Counted from the stretch's first letter, positions 1-9,194 are shown. The stretch is DNA of 62,025 nucleotides from Fischerella thermalis PCC 7521 (GCF_000317225.1 NZ_AJLL01000049.1:1-62025), one strand, 5' to 3'. Numbers and translations are program-made. Notes: generated by a model not told the origin, from the sequence alone.

Positions 1-36
1 TTGTTAATTCATGACGCAACAACCGCGTCAAACTAA
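1..36 (+). CDS. possible 3' end of an upstream gene
   Basis: Frame 1 is open from the window edge and stops with TAA at 34-36, only 2 bp before a hairpin at 39-78. That layout fits the tail of a gene followed by its terminator, but eleven codons are too few to identify anything. It could equally be chance. Confidence 0.2.
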   Translation: MLIHDATTASN

Positions 37-38
37 AT

Positions 39-78
39 AAACTCAGAGGCGCTCTCTAAAGGGGGCGCTTTTGAGTTT
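39..78 (+). terminator. hairpin, possible terminator
   Basis: AAACTCA at 39-45 pairs perfectly with TGAGTTT at 72-78, and an inner GCGC pairs with GCGC. The tract after it is only weakly T-rich, so termination is not certain. It follows the possible gene end at 36. Confidence 0.4.
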
Positions 79-130
79 ATAACCTGGTAATAGGTAATGG
101 TAAAAACCAATGACCAACAGCGAAGCATTA

Positions 131-278
131 TATTGTAAGCAATTAGCCGAACTTGATATTACTTGAGTTCAATACTCGTGAAATTTATTTCTTAGCGGAC
201 GAAAAAGTAGGTGCAAGATCTCAGTTAGCAATTTTTGCTGATGTTCCCTTATGGGATCGCACTTTTTGCTCTAGTTAG
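131..278 (+). pseudogene. short coding remnant with frameshift
   Basis: One frame reads KQLAELDIT and then stops. From 165 another frame continues as EFNTREIYFLADEKVGARSQ and on to a stop at 276-278. The two pieces read like one protein split by a frameshift. I do not recognise the family. It may be the relic of a small gene or a chance open frame. Confidence 0.25.
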
Positions 279-334
279 TAACAAAACAAAATCAACATTA
301 TTTTTTGTGTTGAAAATGTAGTGAACTACTAAAT

Positions 335-426
335 AGGACTTACGCAGTGGTTACGGTAAAACGAACCGCAAAGGACACAAAGAACGCAAAGGAAAGAGGC
401 TTTCAGAGGTTTTTTGCGTAAGTCCT
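335..426. mobile_element. MITE-like element with 12-bp terminal inverted repeats
   Basis: The left end AGGACTTACGCA (335-346) is the perfect reverse complement of the right end TGCGTAAGTCCT (415-426). The 92-bp element has no coding capacity. Its interior carries the 'accgcaaaggacacaaagaacgcaaagg' class of repeat, also seen inside two genes of this window. Near-duplicate CTAAAT lies outside both ends (329-334 and 428-433), close to but not exactly a target duplication. A solitary right end of the same kind lies at 15748-15759. Confidence 0.7.
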
Positions 427-672
427 CCTAAATTATTTATGAAAGATAAAATCTCCGACTTTGCAAGAGTTGTTGGAGATTTGAGGTTGGTGGCTGGAGA
501 ATTAATTGATACTTAATTTATATTTAAAATTGACTTAATTTTGCTTTTAAGTTTCATTAATCTAAAATTAAGAGACTGATATAGTTACACAAAAAATTAA
601 ATCAAAAATTATCTAAATTACTTAAGGATATTAGGTTAAGTCGAAAAAATATTCAGAAGTAATAAAACTAAC

Positions 673-2814
673 ATGACCAAATCTAAAGAGATAGTCAAAA
701 CTATAAACTTCAACGACTCACAGTATTACTTTAATCGTGAATTAAGTTGGTTAGAGTTCAATCGTCGAGTTTTGCATGAGGCGTTAGATCACCGTACTCC
801 TTTACTCGAAAGGCTTAAATTTACGGCTATCTTCAGTTCTAATTTAGATGAATTTTTCATGGTTCGTGTGGCAATACTTAAAGATCAAGTGCAAGCACTC
901 CTAAGCCAACGAACTCCAGATGGACGCACGCCACAGGAACAATTAGAAGCGATCGCTCAACTTTTGCGTCCTATGGTGGTAGAACAACATCATTTGTTTG
1001 AGAAGGTGCTACGCAAAGAAATGGCATCTCACGGTATCCATCTTCTCAATTACCCGGACATCACTAGAGAACAGCGTTTTTACCTAGAAGAATTATTTAA
1101 ACAACGAATTTTTCCGGTTCTTACACCTCTAGCTGTAGATCCGAGTCATCCCTTCCCTTTGATGGCAAATCTCAGTCTCAACTGGGCGGTAGTTGTCAAA
1201 GATCCAGTTACAGGAGAAGAAAAGTTTGCTAGAGTTAAAGTCCCCAATATTCTGCCTCGATTTATTGCCTTACCCAAAGAATTAGAAACACAAAACGGCA
1301 AATTAAACCATTGGACTGGTATACCAATTGAACAGGTAGTAGCTCATAATTTAGATGCCTTGTTTCCAGGCATGATCATTAAAGAATATCACCTGTTTCG
1401 ATTGACTCGTAAGGCTGACATCTCAGTAGTAGAAGAAGAAGCAGATGATTTGCTACTAGCAATTCAACAAGAATTACGCGGGCGACACTTTCGTGGTTCT
1501 GTAGTGCGGTTGGAAATTCAACCATCAATGCCCAAATCTTTGCGAAAGATGCTGATGCAAGAAATGGAACTGTCTGCAAGTGATATCTATGAAATAGATG
1601 GTTTAATCAATTTAAAGGATTTAATGTCTTTCATGGCTTTGCCATTGCCTGAACTTAAAGACAAACCTTGGACACCTGTAATTCCATCTCGTCTGCGTCA
1701 TTTTCATCAACCAAGTAATATTAGTCAATTAGACGAAGCAGAAAATATTTTCTCTGTTATTCAGCAAAATGATTTGCTAGTACATCATCCCTACGAATCC
1801 TTTAGCGCTTCTGTAGAACAATTTATCGCCCAAGCTGCCCGTGATCCTCAGGTACTGGCGATCAAAATGACACTTTATCGCACTTCTGGGGATTCTGAAA
1901 TTGTGAGTTCGTTGATTTCTGCGGCAGAAAGTGGTAAACAAGTTGCTGCCCTTGTAGAATTAAAAGCCCGTTTTGACGAAGAAAATAATATTAATTGGGC
2001 GCAGAAACTAGAAAAATCCGGTGTACATGTCGTTTATGGATTGGTAGGATTGAAGACTCACACCAAAATAGTGCTGGTGGTACGTCAAGAAGGAGAGAGG
2101 ATTTGCCGTTACGTCCACATCGGTACTGGTAACTACAATCCCAAAACAGCCAAATTATACACTGATTTAGGACTGCTGAGTTGCCGAGAAGAATTAGGCG
2201 CAGATTTAACAGATTTATTCAATTACCTAACTGGCTATTCTTGTCAGAATTATTACCGCAAGCTACTAGTGTCCCCCGTAACTATGCGCGATCGCATGAT
2301 TGCCCTGATTCGCCGTGAAATCGAACATAGCCAAAACGGTGAAAAGGGTCGGATCATCGCCAAAATGAACTCCTTGGTAGACTCCCAAATCATTGCTACC
2401 TTGTACGAAGCATCACAAGCTGGTGTAGAAATTGACTTGATTATTCGGGGTATATGCTGCTTACGTCCCGGTGTTCCCGATGTCAGCGCAAATATCCGCG
2501 TCATTAGTATTATCGGTCGCTTTTTAGAACACTCACGAATTTTTCACTTCCACAACAATGGACACGATGAAATATATATCGGTAGTGCTGATTGGATGCC
2601 TCGCAACCTAGATCGACGGGTGGAAGCCGTGACACCAGTGGAAGATCCAAAGATTTTACAAAACTTGCAAAACATTCTGGAAATCATGCTGGCAGACAAT
2701 CGCCAAGCTTGGGAACTAAAATCAGATGGTTCTTATATCCAGCGACATCCTGGCAAAAATGAACTAGAACGTCATAGCCAAAATATACTCATGGGAATGG
2801 CATCAAAATCATGA
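673..2814 (+). CDS. ppk1: polyphosphate kinase 1
   Basis: Transfers the terminal phosphate of ATP to polyphosphate reversibly, at the membrane or in the cytosol. The 713-residue length matches the family (E. coli about 690). It opens with the family N-terminal motif FNRELSWLEFNRRVLHEA. The autophosphorylated histidine is expected at H463 in LKTHTKIVLVVR, and the second conserved histidine at H620 in FLEHSRIFHF. YVHIGTGNYN lies just after the first. The four-domain PPK1 layout appears complete. The ATG at 673 is taken because the N-terminal domain starts within 20 residues. It stands alone, with no adjacent ppx. Confidence 0.97.
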   Translation: MTKSKEIVKTINFNDSQYYFNRELSWLEFNRRVLHEALDHRTPLLERLKFTAIFSSNLDEFFMVRVAILKDQVQALLSQRTPDGRTPQEQLEAIAQLLRPMVVEQHHLFEKVLRKEMASHGIHLLNYPDITREQRFYLEELFKQRIFPVLTPLAVDPSHPFPLMANLSLNWAVVVKDPVTGEEKFARVKVPNILPRFIALPKELETQNGKLNHWTGIPIEQVVAHNLDALFPGMIIKEYHLFRLTRKADISVVEEEADDLLLAIQQELRGRHFRGSVVRLEIQPSMPKSLRKMLMQEMELSASDIYEIDGLINLKDLMSFMALPLPELKDKPWTPVIPSRLRHFHQPSNISQLDEAENIFSVIQQNDLLVHHPYESFSASVEQFIAQAARDPQVLAIKMTLYRTSGDSEIVSSLISAAESGKQVAALVELKARFDEENNINWAQKLEKSGVHVVYGLVGLKTHTKIVLVVRQEGERICRYVHIGTGNYNPKTAKLYTDLGLLSCREELGADLTDLFNYLTGYSCQNYYRKLLVSPVTMRDRMIALIRREIEHSQNGEKGRIIAKMNSLVDSQIIATLYEASQAGVEIDLIIRGICCLRPGVPDVSANIRVISIIGRFLEHSRIFHFHNNGHDEIYIGSADWMPRNLDRRVEAVTPVEDPKILQNLQNILEIMLADNRQAWELKSDGSYIQRHPGKNELERHSQNILMGMASKS

Positions 2815-3010
2815 AAAATCAGAGATGGTAAACAACAAACTCCAAAACTCCGCGTGCCTTTGCGTTTCAAAACACTATGATTTTCCATGTATGCATGACA
2901 TCGTAAATATGTAAAAATTAAAAACTATGCATATCTGCAATCAGGTTTACAAGTCTTGCAACCACAGACCTGATCCCAAATAAGCCCAAATCACGCTGAA
3001 ACAATCTACC

Positions 3011-4198
3011 ATGAAGGCAGTATTCGCTCGAAGTCTCCCTCGTAACGTCTGGTTTTTGGGCTTTGTCAGCCTGCTAGCTGATGTAAATTCCAAGATGATT
3101 CAATCTGTCCTACCCTTGTTCTTGGTTTCTGTTTTGGGAACAAATCTGATTACGGTAGGGTTTATTGAAGGCATAGCCGAATCAACTGCCTCTGTATTAA
3201 AGGTGTTTTCTGGCGCACTCAGTGATTATTGGGGACGACGAAAGGAACTGGCAGTGGCAGGATATGGGCTATCTACCCTAGTGACTCCACTTTTTGCCCT
3301 CTCCACAAGTCCGGCTTGGGTACTAGTGGCTCGGTTTTTAGACCGGATCGGCAAGGGGGTTCGGGTTTCTCCCCGTAATGCTTTGGTTGCAGATGTTACT
3401 CCCGTTGCACAACGTGGTGCTGCCTATGGATTGCGACAATCCTTAGATACAATCGGTGCTTTCCTTGGGCCCTTAATTGCAACGGCGCTATTGTTCCTGT
3501 CTGCCCAAAATTTTCGCTTAGTATTTTGGTGTGCAGTGCTTCCGGGTATAATTGCGATCGCGCTCTTGGTGTTTGGAGTACACGAATCCCCTCAAGTTTC
3601 AGAAGCAAAACACAATCCTCTTCAATGGAGCGCTCTCAAAAGTTTGGGTAAAGATTACTGGATGTTAGTCGTGGTAGCGCTATTGTTTAACCTGGGTAAT
3701 TCCAGTGATGCATTTTTATTGCTACGTGCCCAACAAACAGGTATTCCTACATCCCTAATCCCCCTGAGTTTTGTTGTTATGAATCTTACCTATGGCTTGA
3801 GTGCTTATCCCATTGGTGTGTTATCAGATCGGATTGGGAGAGTAGGATTACTAATTGCTGGATTTACTCTGTTTGCCTTTGTGTATCTTGGCTTGGCTTT
3901 TGCTCAGACACCTTGGCAGATTTGGGGACTTTTTGCACTTTATGGTTTGTACTTAGGCAAAACTCAAGGTTTACTGTTGGCTTTAGTTGCTGATCAAGTG
4001 CCAAATACCTTGCGTGGTACTGCCTTTGGACTGATTAATCTAGTAACAGGTGTGGCAATTTTGCCCGCTAGTTTGTTTGCAGGAATATTATGGCAAAAAG
4101 TTGGTTATCAAGCGACATTTATGCTTGGAAGCGTGTTAGCGATCGCTGCGATTTTGGTCTTGGTACTGAGTTTTAGGTGTAATCACAAGTTTTTGTAG
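3011..4198 (+). CDS. MFS transporter, substrate unknown
   Basis: A 395-residue integral membrane protein with about twelve hydrophobic segments. The loop after helix 2 has the MFS motif A form (GALSDYWGRRKE), and a conserved stretch DRIGKGVRVSPRNALVAD follows helix 4, typical of a drug/metabolite-efflux-like MFS subgroup. A second motif-A copy, GVLSDRIGR, sits at the start of the second half. The substrate cannot be read from sequence. Its last 16 bp overlap the convergent antitoxin gene. Confidence 0.85.
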   Translation: MKAVFARSLPRNVWFLGFVSLLADVNSKMIQSVLPLFLVSVLGTNLITVGFIEGIAESTASVLKVFSGALSDYWGRRKELAVAGYGLSTLVTPLFALSTSPAWVLVARFLDRIGKGVRVSPRNALVADVTPVAQRGAAYGLRQSLDTIGAFLGPLIATALLFLSAQNFRLVFWCAVLPGIIAIALLVFGVHESPQVSEAKHNPLQWSALKSLGKDYWMLVVVALLFNLGNSSDAFLLLRAQQTGIPTSLIPLSFVVMNLTYGLSAYPIGVLSDRIGRVGLLIAGFTLFAFVYLGLAFAQTPWQIWGLFALYGLYLGKTQGLLLALVADQVPNTLRGTAFGLINLVTGVAILPASLFAGILWQKVGYQATFMLGSVLAIAAILVLVLSFRCNHKFL

Positions 4199-4413
4199 AC
4201 CTCGCCATCATTTTCTGCAATAGCACGACGCAACTTTTCAGAATTAATGGCATCTTCTGGGGCTTCTAATCGTTTGAGGTCTTCTAACCCGATAATTGCA
4301 ACTACTGCTTTACCGTGTCTTTCAATTACAATACGTTCCCGTCCATACTCGACACGATTTATTATTTCTTGGAGATTGGTACGGGCTTGTGTTGCACTGA
4401 TAGAATTTGTCAT
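4183..4413 (-). CDS. orphan YefM/Phd-family antitoxin
   Basis: A 76-residue protein beginning MTNSISATQARTNLQEIINR, the classic YefM/Phd DNA-binding N-terminus. The C-terminal tail is charged and would normally wrap a RelE/YoeB-type toxin. I start it at the ATG at 4411-4413, where the family motif begins, not at an upstream in-frame ATG that lies inside the operator. No toxin gene follows: downstream it runs at once into the convergent MFS gene, overlapping it by 16 bp. It is therefore an orphan, or acts as a stand-alone repressor. The promoter is predicted to be autoregulated through the palindrome at 4418-4455. Confidence 0.85.
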   Translation of the reverse strand: MTNSISATQARTNLQEIINRVEYGRERIVIERHGKAVVAIIGLEDLKRLEAPEDAINSEKLRRAIAENDGEVYKNL

Positions 4414-4417
4414 TTTA

Positions 4418-4455
4418 AATAAAATGTACAAAATACATATTTTGTACATTTTATT
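4418..4455. promoter_or_regulatory. 38-bp perfect palindrome, YefM-type operator
   Basis: Two perfect 18-bp arms (4418-4435 and 4438-4455) flank a 2-bp centre. Each arm contains TGTACA, the core recognised by YefM-YoeB in E. coli. It sits 4 bp upstream of the antitoxin start on the minus strand. Placement plus core motif strongly suggest autoregulation by the adjacent antitoxin. Confidence 0.8.
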
Positions 4456-4583
4456 ACAGCTATTTTCTTAGCCATCGAAACGTGGTAGATTCCGAATGCC
4501 CGGATTTTTGAGTACTGCAAATTTGCTACACAATTTATTTGTTGATTCTCAAGGAAAAGGCTGAATTTTCAAGGATTTAGAGG

Positions 4584-5768
4584 CTATGAAACCTGTTGCC
4601 AATATCGATAAGCTGTATATGCCATCGTCACAACCCCAGTGACGATCGCTGATTCATCGATTTCAAATTGGGGATGGTGTAGTGGGTAGTTAATAACCCT
4701 ATCTTTAAAACCCACACCTAAACGAAACATACTACCAGGAGAGCGTTCTAAATATACAGAAAAATCTTCCGCACCCAGAGAGGGTTCGGGTAAAACTTGC
4801 ACGCGATCGCTTCCCCAAGCTTCTTCTGCGGATGATTGCAATAACTGTGTCAGGAAGTAGTCATTTTGGACACTAGGAATACCCTGGCGATAGTTGACTT
4901 GATATTTTGCACCGTAGGAATTACAAACACTAGCAACTATTCTTTCAATCCAGTTAGGTAAGTTAGCACGGGTTTCAGGATGGAGCGATCGTACTGTTCC
5001 TAACAATTGGACTTTATCAGCTATTATATTCGGCGCTCTACCACCGTTTATTTTTCCTATGCTCAATACTACCGGACGCAAAGGATTCTGGGTGCGGCTA
5101 ATTGCTTGCTGTAGTGTGGTAATAACTTGCGAAGCTATCCAAATAGCATCTATTGCTTCGTGGGGACGAGCGCCATGACCTGATTCGCCCATAATAATAA
5201 TCTCTAAATCATCAGCCGCCGCCGTCAACGCGCCATAACGTACACCAATTGAACCTGCGGGGATAGAAGGGAAAACATGAACACCCAATATACCACTAAC
5301 TTGATCCATTGCCCCATCTGCTACCATCCAGCTTGCCCCCTGGGCAATTTCTTCGGCTGGCTGAAATAAAAATCGTACCTTCCCAGAAATCTCCTCGGCA
5401 ATTTGAGCCAAGATCATGGCAGTTCCTAAACCAACTGTGGTGTGAACATCATGACCACAAGCGTGCATAATACCTTCTATAAGGGAGGCGAATTCTAAAC
5501 CACTACGTTCCTGTATGGGCAAAGCATCCATATCAGTACGAATTGCCAAGATCCGTTTATCCTCGCCTGTACCTTGTAATTCTCCAATTACACCTGTTTT
5601 ACCTACTCCTTCTTGTACATGCAGTCCACTGGAAGATAAAACTCCAGCAACAAACGCAGCTGTTTGGTACTCTTGACCACTTAGTTCTGGATGAGAGTGG
5701 ATGTGACGACGAATTTCTATTAGGCGCGGAGCTATGGTTGTTGCTAAATCTTTAATACGGCTAAGCAT
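4584..5768 (-). CDS. M20-family N-acyl-amino-acid amidohydrolase
   Basis: A 394-residue metallo-amidohydrolase of the HipO/IAA-amino-acid-hydrolase group, which removes acyl groups from N-acylated amino acids. The metal-site motif MHACGHDVH starts at residue 101 (C104, H106), preceded by HSHPELSGQEY near the N-terminus. GHGARPHEAIDAI in the lid/dimerisation domain and GAEDFSVYLE near the C-terminus are also family hallmarks. Length is normal. No operon partner; the preferred substrate is not known. Confidence 0.9.
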   Translation of the reverse strand: MLSRIKDLATTIAPRLIEIRRHIHSHPELSGQEYQTAAFVAGVLSSSGLHVQEGVGKTGVIGELQGTGEDKRILAIRTDMDALPIQERSGLEFASLIEGIMHACGHDVHTTVGLGTAMILAQIAEEISGKVRFLFQPAEEIAQGASWMVADGAMDQVSGILGVHVFPSIPAGSIGVRYGALTAAADDLEIIIMGESGHGARPHEAIDAIWIASQVITTLQQAISRTQNPLRPVVLSIGKINGGRAPNIIADKVQLLGTVRSLHPETRANLPNWIERIVASVCNSYGAKYQVNYRQGIPSVQNDYFLTQLLQSSAEEAWGSDRVQVLPEPSLGAEDFSVYLERSPGSMFRLGVGFKDRVINYPLHHPQFEIDESAIVTGVVTMAYTAYRYWQQVS

Positions 5769-6221
5769 TTTTCAATTATTTTAAAGTCTTTAGTTTAATG
5801 ATAAAGAAGTGTTAACCGACCAATAACTTTTAGCCCACACCAATAAGTGTTGCTGAGCCAAGTTATTGTAAAATAATTGACAAATACTTTTACATTGAAA
5901 GTACTGCACAGTCAAGAGTAATTTAGCTCGTTCTCGGTATTTAGCTCTTGACTATGCCAATTTTAGATTTTGTGAAAAGCATTCCGGAGCTAGGCGACTA
6001 AAAGTTGCAGCTACACACACAAAACCCACCTTCGTGGGTTAAACTCCTTGATTTTGAGTTGATCCACGTAGGCGAACGCGTGTTTGTATAGCCGCAATTT
6101 CTAATTGTAGGGCTAGGTGCTTTTCAAGACAGCCATTCATAGGCGATTTGCCCACAATGAGCATATGAAAATATGATTCTTCCTACACCCCTACAACTAC
6201 TTTCAAGCCATTTATTCAGTG
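5769..6221. other. intergenic region with two hairpins, no gene
   Basis: About 450 bp between two minus-strand genes. AGTCAAGAG near 5910-5918 pairs with CTCTTGACT near 5945-5953. AACCCAC/GTGGGTT forms a tight hairpin at 6023-6040. The rest resembles dispersed Nostoc-type filler (CGTAGGCGAACGCG). No convincing open frame. Confidence 0.5.
6023..6040 (-). terminator. hairpin terminator candidate downstream of the pentapeptide gene
   Basis: AACCCAC (6023-6029) and GTGGGTT (6034-6040) form a 7-bp stem with a 4-nt loop. Read on the minus strand the stem is followed by TTTTG. It lies about 180 bp after the pentapeptide-repeat stop. It may instead be a dispersed repeat. Confidence 0.45.
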
Positions 6222-6785
6222 TCACTCTGCAAAGCAGGTCGAGCCATTGATATTGTTATTGTTAAATTTATTACACTGCCCCGCTGAGAAACGCTGTAAA
6301 GACCACCAATAAGGCTTATTAGAAGTGATCACGCCATTAGGTAGAGTGGTGACTCGGAAGTTTGCGCCTCGATAATTAGTCAATTGTTCTCTAGCACCTT
6401 TGAGGTTCGCACCTTCTAGATTAGCACCAATAAAACCAGTAAAACTCAGATTTGTATTGTCCAAGGATGCTGCTTTTAGGTACGCTCCTGTAAAGGAAGT
6501 CCCTGTGAGATTCGCTCCGGTTAATGTAGCACTTTCCAGATTAGCACTTGTGAGATCGGCATTTGTGAGATTAGCACCAGTTAAAATAGCTGTTTTTAAG
6601 TTAGCCCCGCGTAAATTTGCTCCAGTCAAATTCAATCTACTTAAGTCAGCACCACTTAAATCACACCGAGGACAAGAACCTGTTGCTTTTAACTGGTCTA
6701 AATCTAGTTGATTAAAAGCAAAAGCCTGGTTTGTTAATCCTATAAAAGTTAACAAAGTCGCTGTGGCAATAATCTGGCATTTCAT
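6222..6785 (-). CDS. secreted pentapeptide-repeat protein
   Basis: 187 residues. The N-terminus is a signal peptide (MKCQIIATATLLTFIGLTNQ, cleavage likely after AFA). A short CPRC segment follows, then about twenty A(D/N)Lxx pentapeptides (for example LTGANL, LRGANL, ANLEGANL) spanning roughly residues 40-135, which should form a right-handed quadrilateral beta-helix. The C-terminal 50 residues are non-repetitive with two cysteines. Likely periplasmic; the role is unknown, as for most cyanobacterial pentapeptide proteins. Confidence 0.88.
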   Translation of the reverse strand: MKCQIIATATLLTFIGLTNQAFAFNQLDLDQLKATGSCPRCDLSGADLSRLNLTGANLRGANLKTAILTGANLTNADLTSANLESATLTGANLTGTSFTGAYLKAASLDNTNLSFTGFIGANLEGANLKGAREQLTNYRGANFRVTTLPNGVITSNKPYWWSLQRFSAGQCNKFNNNNINGSTCFAE

Positions 6786-7075
6786 GTTTTTTACAGTATT
6801 TATAAAGTTGAGAATTCACTTAGGTGATGTATTGTTATCATTATATGACTGATGCAAAAATTTATCGGTATAAAGCAGATATCAAGGAACTGTAAAACTA
6901 CTGTAAAATCTCACAATTTCCCTGGTCAAAACCAGACAAAGTTCATACAATGAAAAAATCAAACTTTATACTGAAACTCTATAACGAAAATATTACATTC
7001 CCCCAAGCTGGATTAAACAATAGGCAAGGGGGAATTCTTATTTTTGGTATGAAAATTTACAGGGATAGAGGACTG

Positions 7076-7165
7076 GAGAGGTGGGGTGATGGGGTGATGG
7101 GGAGAATAATATGGTCACTAATTCTCCCTTGTCCCCCTTCCCTTGTCACCTTTTCTCCGACTCGA
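7076..7165. repeat. G-rich dispersed repeat, inverted copy of 8986-9190
   Basis: Contains GGTGATGGGGTGATGGGG. Positions 7099-7123 match 24 of 25 bases with the reverse complement of 9110-9134. CCTTGTCCCCC follows, the complement of the GGGGACAAGG unit at 9051-9070. The two copies flank the kinase gene in opposite orientation. Confidence 0.7.
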
Positions 7166-7179
7166 CCCCTGATCGCTTG

Positions 7180-8943
7180 TCAATAACGCCAGCCCAACAA
7201 GCGCAATCCAGGCACAACTAGGTAATGACTCACTCCCAACCAAAAACTAACCACAACGCCTACAAAGCCAAAAAAGCCTATTTTCCACAATAATTCAGGC
7301 AAATGATGGGTAGGGCTAAAAAAATCGTTGAATATGGTCGGTGGTAGTCCCAAATAAAGCAAAAATGCAAACGGTAGCGCTGTACCAAAAGCAGTAACCA
7401 CAGCATGAACTAGATGATGGCTACGCAGACCTAAGCCCAGGGTAAGCAGTGAAACTGCGGCTAAAATCAATGCTACTAATCCTTCACCATCTTCTTTTGG
7501 TGTGATTAATTGTAGAATCAACCAGCCAAATCCATAGCCAAAAATTCCCATCAGTGATGCCACTAAAAACCGTCGTCGCTGACCATAGCCTCCGGCTGTC
7601 ACTATTCCCCATGCAGTACCAAACCCAGCACCAGCAAACAACAGGATCTCTGATCCCGATATAGAGTGACTGTTTCCTAGCAGGGGGGATAACTGACTAG
7701 ACAAAAATTCGCCAACTTCTTTTCCCCATTCTGTGCGATAGGCTAAAACATAACCAGAAAAAGTACCCGCAGCAGCGCCAATACTGGTGAGAATCATTGT
7801 CCAAATTGTATCTAGACAAGCTCGGAAAACTTGAGCGATCGCGCCGAATACGAAAAGAATAATTTGAACAATGCTTTGAGCAGAATTAACAACAGAGTTT
7901 TGAATTTGTTTTCTAAAATCAGATAAAACTCCCAGAATCGGAGATAATTTAGTGTTGGCGATCGCTACAGTTACACTACCAGTATTTGTTCCAACACGAT
8001 TTGGTAGTGCCTGAACAATCTGTGTCAAACGTCTTTGAAGAATCACCGTATTTGCTGGACGCGATCGCGCTTCTTCCTGCATCATTTCATCTAGCAAATC
8101 TGCTAATTGCGGGTCAACATTACGTTGCGATCGCCAGTGCAACTCGCCTGTTAAGGGATCTTCTAAGTCCACCGGATGCTTACCCGTCAACAACTCAATC
8201 ATTGTCCGCCCCAAAGCATAAAAATCAGCACTAGGTTCAACATGACCACCCAGCACTTGTTCCGGTGGACTGTAACCAGAAGAAAACAACTTTGTAGATC
8301 GTGGCTGAGAACCAATATTGGCTGCACCAAATTGTTTTGCTCCACCAAAATCAATCAGTACCAGCTGACTCTCCCATTCCCCCCGTTGAGAAGGGGGAGT
8401 ACGCAGCATCAAATTAGAAGGCTTGATGTCACGATGAATAATATTGCGTTGGTGCAAGTGGTGTAAAATTTCCACAGCTTGACTTAACCAGTTCAACACC
8501 AACTCTGGTGGACATCCTTGAGGATATTGCTTGTATAGTATTTCCTCCAAAGTCTGACCATGAATTTTTTCCATCACCAAACAAGGCAAAGTCTGTTGTC
8601 CCTTACCATGAACCCAAATGCGTTGAAAATAACCATCTGGATCGACCCTGGGAACACCTGGATGTCGCAACTTGCTTAAAACCGCCGCTTCTTGGGCAAA
8701 CAATTCTCGTGCTTTCGGTGATTCTTCTACCAACACTTTCAGCACTTTTTCTGTTTGTGTCTTTTGATCCCAAACTGTGTAAATTTGGGCAAAACCTCCC
8801 GATCCCAAACGCGCTGTCGGGACATAACGGTCTATCAGCTGTAGAGGCGCACCACAGCAACTACAAAATTTGTGTCCCCAAAGCTGGGGATAGGGACGCA
8901 GACAGTCTGGATTGATGCAGTGAATTTCACTAGTGTTGAACAC
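7180..8943 (-). CDS. Ser/Thr protein kinase with zinc-ribbon-like head and membrane C-terminus
   Basis: 587 residues. Residues 8-35 hold paired cysteines (CINPDC, then CSCC), a small zinc-ribbon-like head common in cyanobacterial kinases. The Hanks-type kinase domain runs from about 40 to 310: glycine loop GSGGFAQIY, catalytic IIHRDIKPSN with HRD at 170-172, DFG in VLIDFGGAKQ, then SPPEQVLGG and the conserved D in DFYALGRT. Residues 360-587 contain about five to six hydrophobic segments, so the kinase faces the cytoplasm from a membrane anchor. The signal sensed is unknown. Repeats bracket the gene on both sides. Confidence 0.92.
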   Translation of the reverse strand: MFNTSEIHCINPDCLRPYPQLWGHKFCSCCGAPLQLIDRYVPTARLGSGGFAQIYTVWDQKTQTEKVLKVLVEESPKARELFAQEAAVLSKLRHPGVPRVDPDGYFQRIWVHGKGQQTLPCLVMEKIHGQTLEEILYKQYPQGCPPELVLNWLSQAVEILHHLHQRNIIHRDIKPSNLMLRTPPSQRGEWESQLVLIDFGGAKQFGAANIGSQPRSTKLFSSGYSPPEQVLGGHVEPSADFYALGRTMIELLTGKHPVDLEDPLTGELHWRSQRNVDPQLADLLDEMMQEEARSRPANTVILQRRLTQIVQALPNRVGTNTGSVTVAIANTKLSPILGVLSDFRKQIQNSVVNSAQSIVQIILFVFGAIAQVFRACLDTIWTMILTSIGAAAGTFSGYVLAYRTEWGKEVGEFLSSQLSPLLGNSHSISGSEILLFAGAGFGTAWGIVTAGGYGQRRRFLVASLMGIFGYGFGWLILQLITPKEDGEGLVALILAAVSLLTLGLGLRSHHLVHAVVTAFGTALPFAFLLYLGLPPTIFNDFFSPTHHLPELLWKIGFFGFVGVVVSFWLGVSHYLVVPGLRLLGWRY

Positions 8944-8985
8944 AACCGCTCAAAGACAATGGCTGATGTTGATTATAATCAGGAG

Positions 8986-9190
8986 CCGGGGTAATGGGGA
9001 TAGGGGAAAGGGGATTGAATTAGGGATCGGGGATTGGGGACAACGGGGACAAGGGACAACGGGGACAAGGAGGACAAGGAGGACAAAGAGGACAAGGAGG
9101 ACAAAGGGGAATTAGTGACTATATTATTCTCCCCATCTCCCCACCTCCCCACACTCCCCACACTCCCCATCTCCCCAGTCCCCACCTCCG
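8986..9190. repeat. compound G/C-rich repeat with GAGGACAA tandem tract
   Basis: Starts with GGGGACAACGG units, then about five tandem 9-mers of the form GAGGACAAG (9068-9107), then a unique core shared in inverted form with 7099-7123, then CCCCATCTCCCCACCTCCCC-type units. The purine-rich left half and pyrimidine-rich right half can fold back on each other. Related sequence is inserted in frame in glgP and in the polyketide synthase of this window. Confidence 0.75.
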
Positions 9191-9194
9191 GTCC

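Larger units (their letters stand above)
37..672. other. gene-free 5' region with decayed remnants
   Basis: This 636-bp stretch holds the hairpin at 39-78, a short GGTAATAGGTAATGG repeat (85-100) followed by a sequence that recurs near 53967 (CAACAGCGAAGCAT-like), a protein-coding remnant (131-278), a MITE-like element (335-426), and then AT-rich DNA up to ppk1. No intact gene is visible. Confidence 0.6.

Noticed and set aside
6400-6711. 103-codon open frame on the plus strand opposite the pentapeptide gene
   Set aside because: It is the mirror of the regular pentapeptide codon pattern on the opposite strand; no start signals or family features.
6950-7186. 78-codon open frame ending in repeat sequence
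   Set aside because: The second half is translated G/C-rich dispersed repeat and the first half has no protein-like features.
8508-8915. 135-codon frame opposite the kinase gene
   Set aside because: Lies wholly antisense to a well-supported kinase domain.
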